From contig NZ_RYYV01000002.1 of the NCBI RefSeq assembly GCF_003977665.1, positions 1 to 64,000 of the forward strand: 64,000 bases of DNA. Direction: 5' to 3'. The position numbers were made by a program, and so were the translations under genes. The notes below the pieces were generated by a model. It saw only the letters and a list, made by a program, of their open reading frames with translations, was not told where the DNA came from and searched no databases. Each line of letters starts with the position of its first letter. Within the stretch, counting starts at the first letter, position 1. The stretch is from Dyella choica (lineage in GTDB: Bacteria > Pseudomonadota > Gammaproteobacteria > Xanthomonadales > Rhodanobacteraceae). This document shows positions 1-8,448 of this stretch, piece by piece.

Positions 1-40
1 CTGTCCAGCGTTTAATCTCTTCGTCCATCGTCGTGCTCAT
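1..40 (-). CDS. IS3-family transposase OrfA, N-terminus only (cut by window edge)
   Basis: Reading leftwards from the ATG at position 40, the first 13 codons give MSTTMDEEIKRWT, the start of the helix-turn-helix OrfA protein of a group of IS3-family elements. The rest lies outside the window. OrfA is the DNA-binding half of the transposase and is normally fused to OrfB by frameshifting. The identification rests on 13 residues recalled from this family, so it is moderate. IS3-type scraps also occur at 14159-14305 and 29101-29182. The terminal inverted repeat should lie within the next 100 bases, but I cannot define it. Confidence 0.55.
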   Translation of the reverse strand, partial: MSTTMDEEIKRWT

Positions 41-477
41 CGGTGTCTCCTAAGTGAAGATTACACCTGAGCAGAAAATCACTGGGTCATTACATCCAAG
101 GTTACTTTGACCCATCCGCGTTTCCCAGGCCAATGCTCGATAGACAATCCGAGCTGTTACGGCGCCTGTGAATTCGCTTGGGACCCTGAAGCATCCTCGT
201 ACTTTCGAGTCCTGTGGAAGTAGAGGTGGTTGTTGATGCCATGGATGTGGTCGGAAGCGAGCGCCGAGATGGAGGTTGTCAAACGAATTGAGTGTTGGTT
301 TTGGCACTGATCAAAGTCCGCCCGTGCTGACTCAAGCGAGATGACAAACGGCCGATAGTCCTGATACGCGCTAATTCCCCATGACTTCATGAAAAGGCCA
401 CCAAGGGCCAAAGTTCAGCTGTCCGGCCTGCGGCACGAGGGGAGGGGCTGGATGCCGCAAACGTCGTTTGCACCCAT
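41..477. other. Gap between IS3 transposase and gajB
   Basis: I see no convincing gene here. The short open frames on both strands lack a plausible ribosome binding site or recognisable sequence. The left part should contain the end of the IS3-type element, and the right part is the 3' flank of gajB. Confidence 0.5.
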
Positions 478-2403
478 CTATTCAACGACGACAACGTCCC
501 AGCCCCCATCGCGGAGGGTGGTTTCGCCATCCCCATCCAGCCGTCCGCGATTTACCGCGACGCAGAGGAAGTCAGTCGGACGGGACAGGCCCACATACAC
601 ATGGCGACGCTGAAGTGGGATCGTAGCCGGTAGCCTGCCCTTTGCCCGCGGCTGCCCTGCCAACAGAGGCACCACATCCGGGATGTCGAAGCGGCGCGAC
701 AGTCCGTAAGACTCCAGATACAGCGTTGCCAGGTGCGTCTCCCCCTTGGTCATGGCCACCGTGTCGACATCGACCGTCACGCTCCGCTCGCCAACGGTCA
801 CATGGCACAAGCCACCGTGGCGCGCCTCGGCGTCCGCCTCCTCAGCCGGTGACGCAAAGAACTCAAGGGCGGCAAACCGTGGGCGCGTCATGCCAGGAAA
901 GAGGAGAGGTTCGACGGCCGTATACAACATGTCGACGAGGGTGCTCCGGCCCAACGCTGTGGCCGACGCCTCTTTATCCATCGCCATCAGCCGGCAGACC
1001 TTACGGAGCAGTGTCAGGTCAAAGTCCTCCCTCGCGCGCAGCCCCCGGAACAGCTGCCAAGGCTCCCGCACGTTGACCGCTGCGGGAGAGTCCGCCTCCC
1101 GCAGGGCAACGAGCACCATCCGGCGTGCCCGTTCCGCCCGTGGACCGAGATTGGTGGGCACGGCGCCGATGCCCGGACCCTCCCCAAGCATGGTCCACGC
1201 GTTGGCCTGTTTGGGTGGAGCATCGGCGGGCGGCGTCGCCAGTGGGGGCCAGAAGTCCCCTACGTGTCGGCCGGGCGCCTGGTTCGCCATACCCGTGCGG
1301 CGTGCGCAGACGGCCCGCACCCGCTGGCCCGCAGCAAGTGTTGCGGCATCAAACCGGGCAAGGACGAGTTCTCCGAAGAAGGGAATGACCCGCGAGATTC
1401 TTGCCGTGTCATAGACAAGCACCGTCGGTCGGTGGGGCGAGACGGGGCCCTTGCCAACCACGGCAGGACCGTCCTCCCGTATGCGGGAGACCATCTCGGC
1501 AATTGCGGGACCAAACCGCCGGCTCGTGCTCATTGTGAGAAAGGGCTCACGGGGAAAGTCGAAGTGTCCGTCCCCGCCTCCGTCAAAAATCCGCTGGTTG
1601 CTGTCACCGAAGCGCTGCATGACCACCCTCTCGCCGAACGCGCTTCTGATGAGTGCGGCCTGGCGCGGGGAGGTGTCTTGCATCTCGTCGAGCATCACCA
1701 AGGGAAAGCGCGCTGCAAGGATTGACGGTAAGCGCTTTTGGTCGACGAGGACGTCTTCTGCGATGGCCAGCATATCGTCGTGGCGGAACACGCCCTCGTT
1801 CGACAGTCGCGCTTTGAGCCGACGCAGGAAATCTCCAACGGGCCCGCCTTCCTTCGGCAGCTCGCCGCTTTTGGAGACAATAGCAAGCCCGGGCCCCGCA
1901 AAGGAGAGCGTAGCGACAAGGGCTGCGCGCCGCTCCGGGGACTGCTCCATCCAAAAGCGCGTCTTGCTGTGGCTTCGTGCGGCCCGGAGGGCTTTAGCGG
2001 CAAAGACGTCGTCGTCGACGCAATCAACCTGCACGCCTGCACTCCGGAGGCGGGGCAGGGCGAGGAACTGGTTGGCAAAAGCATGGATGGTGCCGATGAA
2101 GTGCGGATGTGACAGCAGCCGCAATCCTTCGGGGGTCTTGCCCACGCGCTCCCGGATTTCCCGTGCTGCCGTGTTCGTGTGGCTGATGACACACAGGCCC
2201 GAACGTTCGGACGTCCAGCGGCGCGCAAGAAGATAGAGCTTGGCGGCGAGAATCGTCGTCTTGCCACTGCCCGGTGCTGCCTGGATATCCCGGTTGCCGG
2301 ACTCCAGCAGCACCGCTCGGCATTCGGCGTTGTCAAACTCAAGGCCCGGGAAAGCGGCCCCGAGTGCGAGGAGCTCTTCCTCGGTCAAGTGCGGGGCAGT
2401 CAC
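478..2403 (-). CDS. gajB: Gabija protein GajB (UvrD/PcrA-like superfamily 1 helicase)
   Basis: This 641-residue SF1 helicase is the second component of the Gabija anti-phage system. Walker A (AAPGSGKTT) is at about residues 42-50, the UvrD-type Walker B (DEMQDTS) near residue 238, and motif VI (YVGLSRPTDF) near residue 600. In characterised Gabija systems GajB is a DNA-stimulated nucleotide hydrolase that assembles with a GajA tetramer and promotes DNA cleavage during infection. Its start overlaps the end of gajA by 4 bases (ATGA), so the two are translationally coupled. It is longer than the roughly 500-residue reference protein. The pairing with an OLD-TOPRIM partner is what makes the Gabija call strong; alone it would only be a UvrD-like helicase. 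Confidence 0.85.
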   Translation of the reverse strand: MTAPHLTEEELLALGAAFPGLEFDNAECRAVLLESGNRDIQAAPGSGKTTILAAKLYLLARRWTSERSGLCVISHTNTAAREIRERVGKTPEGLRLLSHPHFIGTIHAFANQFLALPRLRSAGVQVDCVDDDVFAAKALRAARSHSKTRFWMEQSPERRAALVATLSFAGPGLAIVSKSGELPKEGGPVGDFLRRLKARLSNEGVFRHDDMLAIAEDVLVDQKRLPSILAARFPLVMLDEMQDTSPRQAALIRSAFGERVVMQRFGDSNQRIFDGGGDGHFDFPREPFLTMSTSRRFGPAIAEMVSRIREDGPAVVGKGPVSPHRPTVLVYDTARISRVIPFFGELVLARFDAATLAAGQRVRAVCARRTGMANQAPGRHVGDFWPPLATPPADAPPKQANAWTMLGEGPGIGAVPTNLGPRAERARRMVLVALREADSPAAVNVREPWQLFRGLRAREDFDLTLLRKVCRLMAMDKEASATALGRSTLVDMLYTAVEPLLFPGMTRPRFAALEFFASPAEEADAEARHGGLCHVTVGERSVTVDVDTVAMTKGETHLATLYLESYGLSRRFDIPDVVPLLAGQPRAKGRLPATIPLQRRHVYVGLSRPTDFLCVAVNRGRLDGDGETTLRDGGWDVVVVE

Positions 2404-4313
2404 GGCGCCTTGTCTCCGAACGGCCCGGTCAGGTGGATGAGCGCGTCTTGCAGGTATGGGGGGAGCGCATTGAAGAGAGCAACGCCCTGCCCGTACTTGC
2501 CCGATTCAAGCAGTGCAGCGGCGAACTGAGCGGTCACCGCCTTCGAGGCTTTCTTGGCAAACAGCGGCCGGTAAATCTGGCAAGCCCGCGCTTCCCTGGT
2601 CTGGTCCGACGCTTCGATTCCCTCCCAGCTTTTCTCGAGTTCAACCACGCCGGCTTCGACCTCATCTGCTGCGAGATGCCCGTCGTTCGCCTTTGCCTGC
2701 ACGGCAAGACCGACCGCCACGTGCATGAGCTTCGCGCAGTCCGAATGGGCCATATCGTACTCGAGGGTCCAGTGACCTGACACGCACACCTTCGTGCTAC
2801 CACCCTCGGCGCGCATGGTCCGGCTCTCGCGCCGCTTTGTGAGGTCGTCCTTGGAAAAATCGGCGAGGAACTTCTTTTTCTTCTTCTTCGGCACATACGT
2901 CGCCTCATTGGGCACGACGTCCAAGTCCGTGATGCACGCAACCGGGAGGGGCAGGGACACACCGTCCTTGCGCTGGAGAATGCGGGCGTAGTGATACAGG
3001 CCAACATCACCGACATTGACCACCGAGACGCCGTGTTTGGAAAAATCGCGTCCGCATGCCCTGGCGATGGCCGGCAGGAGCAGCGCCTCACCCGGCCCCT
3101 CGACGATGGCAACACCGCGGGCAAAGAACAAGTTGGCGCGGGACGACTCGAGAAAGCGGCGGAGATAGGCGTAATCGGCCGCCTCCAGGGCTGTGGTCTC
3201 CTGGTCTAGCCGAAAGGTGCGTCCGCCGACGACCAGTGTCATCGACTCGATGGGCGCCCCGGCTACAAGGGACGGACTGTGGGTCGTCATCACCACCTGC
3301 ACGGCGTTGCCTCCGTCTGTCGCCGACCCGTCGAGGAGCGCCATCACACGGTCCTGGAGCTGAGGGTGGAGGTGTGCCTCGGGCTCTTCAATGAGGAGCA
3401 GGGCAAGCTCATCGTTGTCACGCAAGAGCACGAGTTCCGTGGCCATGAAGAGCACGTTGTTGTAACCGAGCCCGCGCGGCCGGCGCACATCGGGATGGTC
3501 ACCGGGCGGCAGGAGGGAGAGTTCGAACCGTTCGAGAATCGGGGTCAGGGCGAGCTCGGTGGCAAGTCGGATGCTCGCCGCGAGTGTGTCGCCCGCAAAC
3601 GCAAATTTGTCGAGATACCCGGAGTTGATGCTCTTCTCGACCTCCGAGATGACCTTGTGCCCGCTCATACGGTGCTGGGCAGCCGCCATGATGCCAACGA
3701 GCGTCTGTGGAACAGCGTCGGGCTGGTCCTTGTTGAAGTCGCTTTCTTTCTGGCCGGCCGTCAAGGGGTGGGCGGCGAGGATTTGCGACAGCCGCGATGC
3801 GCGTCCGGGACGCAGCTCGTTTTCGGCATCTCGCAGGGGGCGAAGGTAGGTGGCGCGAATCATCTCGCGGACGGTCGATGCGAGCTCCGGCCCGCTGCCA
3901 TTGGCCCCGGAGCGCGCCTCGGTTTCGACTCTTCCGCGTCGCTTGGGTGTGGGCGGTACCCAGCGCGCGGAGACGGTCAGATGCAGGCTACTCGTGCCAT
4001 CGGTCTCCAGGGTCAGCCAATCGAGCAGCGCAGCTTCCTGTGTTTCATTCAGGCCCCTGAGCACCCCGCTGATGGAGAGCGTCGCAACCCGCTGCCCGTC
4101 CTGGACATGAAAATCCTGCTCGGTCAGACGGGTCGCTTCAAAACTAGTGGTCCAAAGGAGATGGCGAATGGCGTCGACGATGGCGGTCTTTCCCGCATCG
4201 TTTTCGCCAACAAGGATGTTCATCCCTGGATTGAGCGTCCAGTCGAGTCCCGGTGCCGCATTGCCGTCCCCGAAAATGCGGAAATTCGTTGCCTTGATGG
4301 AAGTCAGGTGCAT
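2400..4313 (-). CDS. gajA: Gabija protein GajA (OLD-family ATPase-TOPRIM endonuclease)
   Basis: This 637-residue protein has an N-terminal ABC-type ATPase with Walker A GENDAGKT at residues 36-43 and a Walker B/H-loop block (EEPEAHLHP) near residue 310. A C-terminal TOPRIM nuclease follows, beginning with VEGPGEALLLP near residue 403 and containing the acidic TDLDVVPN near residue 461. In known systems GajA is a sequence-specific DNA-nicking nuclease held inactive by normal nucleotide levels and released during phage infection. The order gajA-gajB with a 4-base overlap is the classical arrangement. A DUF4238 gene lies 36 bases upstream on the same strand and is probably co-transcribed. A lysine run after the first TOPRIM acidic block is unusual but in frame. 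Confidence 0.88.
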   Translation of the reverse strand: MHLTSIKATNFRIFGDGNAAPGLDWTLNPGMNILVGENDAGKTAIVDAIRHLLWTTSFEATRLTEQDFHVQDGQRVATLSISGVLRGLNETQEAALLDWLTLETDGTSSLHLTVSARWVPPTPKRRGRVETEARSGANGSGPELASTVREMIRATYLRPLRDAENELRPGRASRLSQILAAHPLTAGQKESDFNKDQPDAVPQTLVGIMAAAQHRMSGHKVISEVEKSINSGYLDKFAFAGDTLAASIRLATELALTPILERFELSLLPPGDHPDVRRPRGLGYNNVLFMATELVLLRDNDELALLLIEEPEAHLHPQLQDRVMALLDGSATDGGNAVQVVMTTHSPSLVAGAPIESMTLVVGGRTFRLDQETTALEAADYAYLRRFLESSRANLFFARGVAIVEGPGEALLLPAIARACGRDFSKHGVSVVNVGDVGLYHYARILQRKDGVSLPLPVACITDLDVVPNEATYVPKKKKKKFLADFSKDDLTKRRESRTMRAEGGSTKVCVSGHWTLEYDMAHSDCAKLMHVAVGLAVQAKANDGHLAADEVEAGVVELEKSWEGIEASDQTREARACQIYRPLFAKKASKAVTAQFAAALLESGKYGQGVALFNALPPYLQDALIHLTGPFGDKAP

Positions 4314-4349
4314 GCGGGGCCCGTGTTTCAGTCTGTGGTAAAAGGGGAT

Positions 4350-5273
4350 TCAGGAAGTCTGTGTGGCAAGGCCGACGACGCCTTCGATGCCGGCAAAGTC
4401 ACCTGACGCGGCGGCATAGACCTGCTCCAGGGCCTGGCGTGCCATCTGGTCGTTATAGTCGGCGACCGTGGTTGCCGGCATCTCCGATTCATCTGGCGGC
4501 TCGCGCGAGACAACGATGGCAATGGACGGCGACAGTGGCCAGTAAAAGTCGAGCGACTCGACCATGGCGCCAGGTGGGGAGTGGGAGGCGTGAACGTTGA
4601 TGACCGGCTGGTCGGCCGTGACGAGGCGGCTAGTTGTGTTGTTGCGAACCACAAACAGACCGTAACCCATCTTGACGACACTGGCAGCAAGCTGGGCTGC
4701 GACGATGTGGCAGAGCACGTTCCAGATGCCTTCCGGGTTGTGCGAAGTCATTTGCGCCGGTCCGGAGAAGGCCATCTCGCGCATGCGGCGCGTGCGCGTG
4801 TATTGCACGCAAAGAAAGTGCAAAAAGCGGGTCCTGTCGCGCACGTTGCGAAAAAACGATGTGTCCCCAGCGAGCAAGGCTGCAAGGTACGGTTCCCCGG
4901 CCGCCTCGACGACGCCCTGAACCGCCTTTTCCTCGAGGTCAATGGCCGCTTCGCTGATACTCTTTTCCAGGGCGGCGGGGTCAGCGCCGCGCGCAAGGAG
5001 CCGGAGTTTGATTGCAAAGAGTTCATTGAACTCGCCAATCAGTGGCAGCGCGTAGGAACGGACGTCGGGTGCCAGGTGTGCGCAAAGACTCCGCAGCCAT
5101 GCGATGTCATCCAGCGTCATCTCGCGAATTTCATAAAAATTCCGCTGCTGGCCGATTCCCATGAGGTTGGGGCGGAAGACTTTCCCCTCGCGGAGGCACC
5201 AGATGAGCTCGTTGTCGGCCCACGCCCGCAGGTAACGCCGCCAAACGAAATGCTGGGCACGCGTGATGTTCAT
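4350..5273 (-). CDS. DUF4238-type protein, first gene of the Gabija operon
   Basis: This 307-residue protein opens with TRAQHFVWRRYLRAWAD, which fits the start of DUF4238 proteins (a His-rich N-terminal motif followed by a conserved Leu-Arg-x-Phe/Trp block). I chose the ATG at 5273; a GTG start at 5384 would add 37 residues that do not resemble the family. The biochemical activity of DUF4238 is unknown to me, but such genes recur in defence islands. It ends 36 bases before gajA on the same strand, so the likely transcript is DUF4238-gajA-gajB. The protein has no membrane segment or signal peptide and is probably cytoplasmic. It could be an accessory sensor or a toxin restrained by the Gabija pair, but nothing in the sequence decides this. 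Confidence 0.6.
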   Translation of the reverse strand: MNITRAQHFVWRRYLRAWADNELIWCLREGKVFRPNLMGIGQQRNFYEIREMTLDDIAWLRSLCAHLAPDVRSYALPLIGEFNELFAIKLRLLARGADPAALEKSISEAAIDLEEKAVQGVVEAAGEPYLAALLAGDTSFFRNVRDRTRFLHFLCVQYTRTRRMREMAFSGPAQMTSHNPEGIWNVLCHIVAAQLAASVVKMGYGLFVVRNNTTSRLVTADQPVINVHASHSPPGAMVESLDFYWPLSPSIAIVVSREPPDESEMPATTVADYNDQMARQALEQVYAAASGDFAGIEGVVGLATQTS

Positions 5274-5529
5274 CGGGGCGGGGTTGTGGCAGAACCGCAC
5301 CACCGGGCTGCGTTGGGCATGGCCATCTTCCTTGTGGGTCGCGCTCGCATGATAAGACGACGCTGCTCGTCCACGGCAAGGCACGTGCGGCTAACGGAAG
5401 TGTCCTGTCTTGGATCGATTTTTTAAATGAACGCGAGGAGCCAGCGTATGCTTCGTCGGCGGGGGCACTCGGGCCGTGGAACGGCGAGGCCCCCATTTTC
5501 CTGCCCCAGATGTAGTCAGACACCATGCC

Positions 5530-6525
5530 ATGAGAAGTCCTCGCGCCAGATTACGGTGGCAAGACCCCAAGGTTGCGTCGCGTCGTCGCAACTGGCTCGG
5601 TTACGAAGTCATCATTTTCAGCGAATTGGGGCTGTACCCCGAGGGGACCCACTTGGTCCCTGACGGCTTGTTCCACGCGGATGAGCAAATTGCGTTTGGC
5701 GTGGTCCGGGGCAGTTCGTGGGATCGCCTCGACCCCGATTTGCCCTTGACTGAGTTGCGGGGGTTGTCACCGGACCAACTCAGGCTTGTCGCCGCCCTGA
5801 TGCTTTGCGAAGTGCGCAATGGCGCCCGGCTGATGTTTTATCCGGCAACTGAGTACGCGTTTCGGCTCGACGCCCGGCGACTCCGTCTCGACTCGCAAGC
5901 AACCATCGCTGAGATTCGCGCGCTGGTGCTTGAGCGGTGCGCCGAGGAAGCGGCAAAAGAGGAGCGGTTTCGCAGATTCAAGAGTCCCGTGGGGACTTAT
6001 CAATTGTGGAACCGTTCCGAGTTTGCCCTGGAGCGACTGCCGGAGTTCTTCGAGGCTCTGAACCCAGTCGATTACGTGGTTTATCGAGGAATGCATGCCC
6101 TGATGAAGGCCGACATGCTGTCACGCTACCGGGAGTTCTGGGAAGAGGCGACGACAGCGTGCTATGTGGCACTGGACGCATCGTTCTCGGTCGTCCAAGA
6201 GCGTCTACGCGAGGAAGGAGTCGCACAGCCGTCGTCGGTGCTGGCGCAGCGGTGGGTCCATCAACACTTCAACGCGGCGTTCGGGCTACCGGAGCCGGGA
6301 CCCACCGATAAGTATTTCGGTGAGATGTACGAGCAGCGCATCATGACGCTGCATCCCAAGAGCCGCCTTGGCGAATCGCCCGTCGCACCGTTGATGTACG
6401 AAGACTACATGTTCATGCGTCGTGACCTCCGGGAGATGTTCGCCTACCTCCTCACCGGCCGCCATGGCGATGACTATCAGCGGGACCTTGATGTGCACCT
6501 GGGTGTTCGCAGACCTTCTGCGTGA
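5530..6525 (+). CDS. Unknown protein with HEPN-like RxxxxH motif, divergent from Gabija
   Basis: The protein is 331 residues from the ATG at 5530; an in-frame GTG at 5476 would add 18. I do not recognise a named family. The C-terminal third is helical in character and contains R270-x4-H275 (EQRIMTLHPKS), followed by an aromatic-rich helix (MYEDYMFMRRDLREMFAYLL). This resembles the RxxxxH active site of HEPN ribonucleases, and an upstream helix (ACYVALDASFSVV) fits the same layout. The gene is divergent from the DUF4238-gajA-gajB operon across about 250 bases, so it may share a control region. If HEPN, it would be an RNase-type effector. The HEPN reading is a motif-level guess. Confidence 0.55.
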   Translation: MRSPRARLRWQDPKVASRRRNWLGYEVIIFSELGLYPEGTHLVPDGLFHADEQIAFGVVRGSSWDRLDPDLPLTELRGLSPDQLRLVAALMLCEVRNGARLMFYPATEYAFRLDARRLRLDSQATIAEIRALVLERCAEEAAKEERFRRFKSPVGTYQLWNRSEFALERLPEFFEALNPVDYVVYRGMHALMKADMLSRYREFWEEATTACYVALDASFSVVQERLREEGVAQPSSVLAQRWVHQHFNAAFGLPEPGPTDKYFGEMYEQRIMTLHPKSRLGESPVAPLMYEDYMFMRRDLREMFAYLLTGRHGDDYQRDLDVHLGVRRPSA

Positions 6526-6807
6526 GGGCGCGACAGGGGCGCACCTGGCGCTTTGAGGCCGTCGGATTTGGAGGGCAATGGCCGGTGGATTGCACCGCCC
6601 TCGGACGCTCGCCTTGGCGACGACCAGCGACGCAATGCGACACCGAAGAGAGGGTCATGTCCTGCGTCGCCTGACCAGGCTCTGAAACCCCATAGACAGA
6701 GCCTCTGAGCTCACTACGATACCGGGGCACATTCCCATACACACTATTTGTGTCTGAAGCGTTGGGGGAAGGTAGGGAGATCGCCTCCCACTCTCTCTGT
6801 CTATTAT

Positions 6808-7880
6808 TTAGTCGTCCTCCAGAAGGCGAGCGGCAGGATTATCCGCCGCACTGCCTGCTTGGAAATAGCCGATTACACTCGATACGGCACGGTGCTCGGT
6901 CATCGCCATGATCGCCGGCAATGCCACGCCTTGGCTGCTCGCCTCCGTCACAAAGCCCGAGCGCAGGCAATGTCCACCGAAATCCCCCGCCAGGCCCGCC
7001 AACTTGGCGCGTCGCTGCACGATCTCACCCACCGCGGCTGGCGACAGAGCAGGACCCACGCGCTGCTTCCACAGCCGCCGAAACATCGCCCCTTCGGTGA
7101 TGCCGGCGGCGGCCAGCCAGGCCTCCAGCGCCTGAGCCGCGCGATCAAGCACTGGTTTGTCCGGCGTCGACGACGCCGTGACGCCGGTTTGTTGGGTCTT
7201 GCTGTGCTCCAGGCGATAGATAAAGCCCTGCGGGCCGATCCGACGCAGGTCGCGCAGGTCAGCAGCGGCCACTTCGCTGCGTCGCCGCCCGCCACTGGCA
7301 AAGCCGAAGCAGAGTAGGGCGCGGTCACGCAGGCCTTCCAATCTGTCGTCGCAGGTGGCCAGCATCGCCTCCAGCTCAGCGAGGGTGATGGCGGTCTTCT
7401 TGCGCGGCCGCTCGCCGCGCTTGACCGCGGCGCGAGCGGCTCAACTCAGCACGGTCCGAATGGCTGGCTGTTCCCACGGATTGGTGACGTGCTTGAGTCG
7501 GTGCGCCGTGGACAGCACGGCGACCCGATGCCGGACCGTCGCTAGTGTCCACGGACCGGGCTTGGCCTTGGGGCCGGACGCCACCAGGGCCCGATCGACG
7601 ACTGCCGGCAACTCCCAAGCCAGCTCACGTCGGCCGAGCGTCGCACCACGTGATCGACCACGAACTGCAGCACGGTGGCTTCGGGCACCGGCAGCGTCAG
7701 CTCGATGCCGTAGCGCGCCGCGTGCCAGCCGGCCCAGTAGCGCAGCGCGCTGGCGTAGCTGCGCGTGGTGTTGGCGGCGGCCGCCTCGGCGAGCAGTTCG
7801 CGCGCGAGGGCCAAACGGGGACATCCAAGATTTCGCATGCCCTGAATCATTGCTAGCCCCATCATTGCCGTGTGTGGCAA
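6808..7880 (-). pseudogene. Tyrosine recombinase (phage-type integrase), broken by frameshift and stop
   Basis: The C-terminal catalytic domain is intact in 6808-7440: the first Arg (GRRRSEV), the H-x-x-R block (GHCLRSG), a late His (TEHRA) and a probable nucleophile Tyr (VIGYFQ) are all present. The coding frame is interrupted by an in-frame TGA at 7441-7443 and by a frameshift near 7640. The SAM-like core-binding domain (TTRSYASALRYWAGW) lies in another frame upstream of that. The natural N-terminus seems replaced, because the residues before ARELLAEAA do not match the second copy at 24566. The gene is therefore probably inactive. A homologous N-terminal fragment lies in inverted orientation at 24566-24767, beside a KfrA-like gene, the neighbour such recombinases often have. 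Confidence 0.8.
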
Positions 7881-8448
7881 TCACCCTTCAGGCTGGCGGG
7901 CTTCATCCAACGCAGGGCAAGCGCCAAGTGATTGGCGGTCGGCATCCCCGCTGACGCATGCAGGCAATGGAGGAGGGAGGTGACGGCTGTGGCAGCGGCC
8001 AGTGGGCGTCAGTGATGGTCAGCCGACAAATTGAGATGCACGACGAATTTCATCGCCCAGGCATGACACCATCTAGGCACGCGGAAGGGTAGCCGGCATG
8101 CAAGGTCGCTATAGGGATAGGCCGCGCAGGCTCTCGAACGGCCGATCGCCTGGAAGGTGCCTTCTGTATCGACATTGTAGATACAATTGAGCTTTCGCCT
8201 ATTTCTGCATTTCGGCCGGGGCTATAGAGCTGGCATCCGCGCCGGGCAGGCTTCGGCGGAGATGGCCCACGCCAGGGAAGAGGGAGGCTCAACCCAGTCT
8301 ATGGTGGCGCGGAATACGGCTCCGGCAGACAATCTGGCGCCTCGCTGGCCCGCTTCCGGTTTTTGCGCGCTTCGGATGGGTGAGACTCTGAACTCGCAAC
8401 CGTCGAGCAAAGGCGTTGAAAACGCCTACTCAGTGAAATCATAAAAAC
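7881..8448. other. Gap between recombinase pseudogene and zinc-finger nuclease gene
   Basis: No gene is supported. The last 100 bases before 8449 are AT-rich around 8400-8448 and probably carry the promoter of the downstream gene. The remaining short frames look accidental. Confidence 0.45.
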
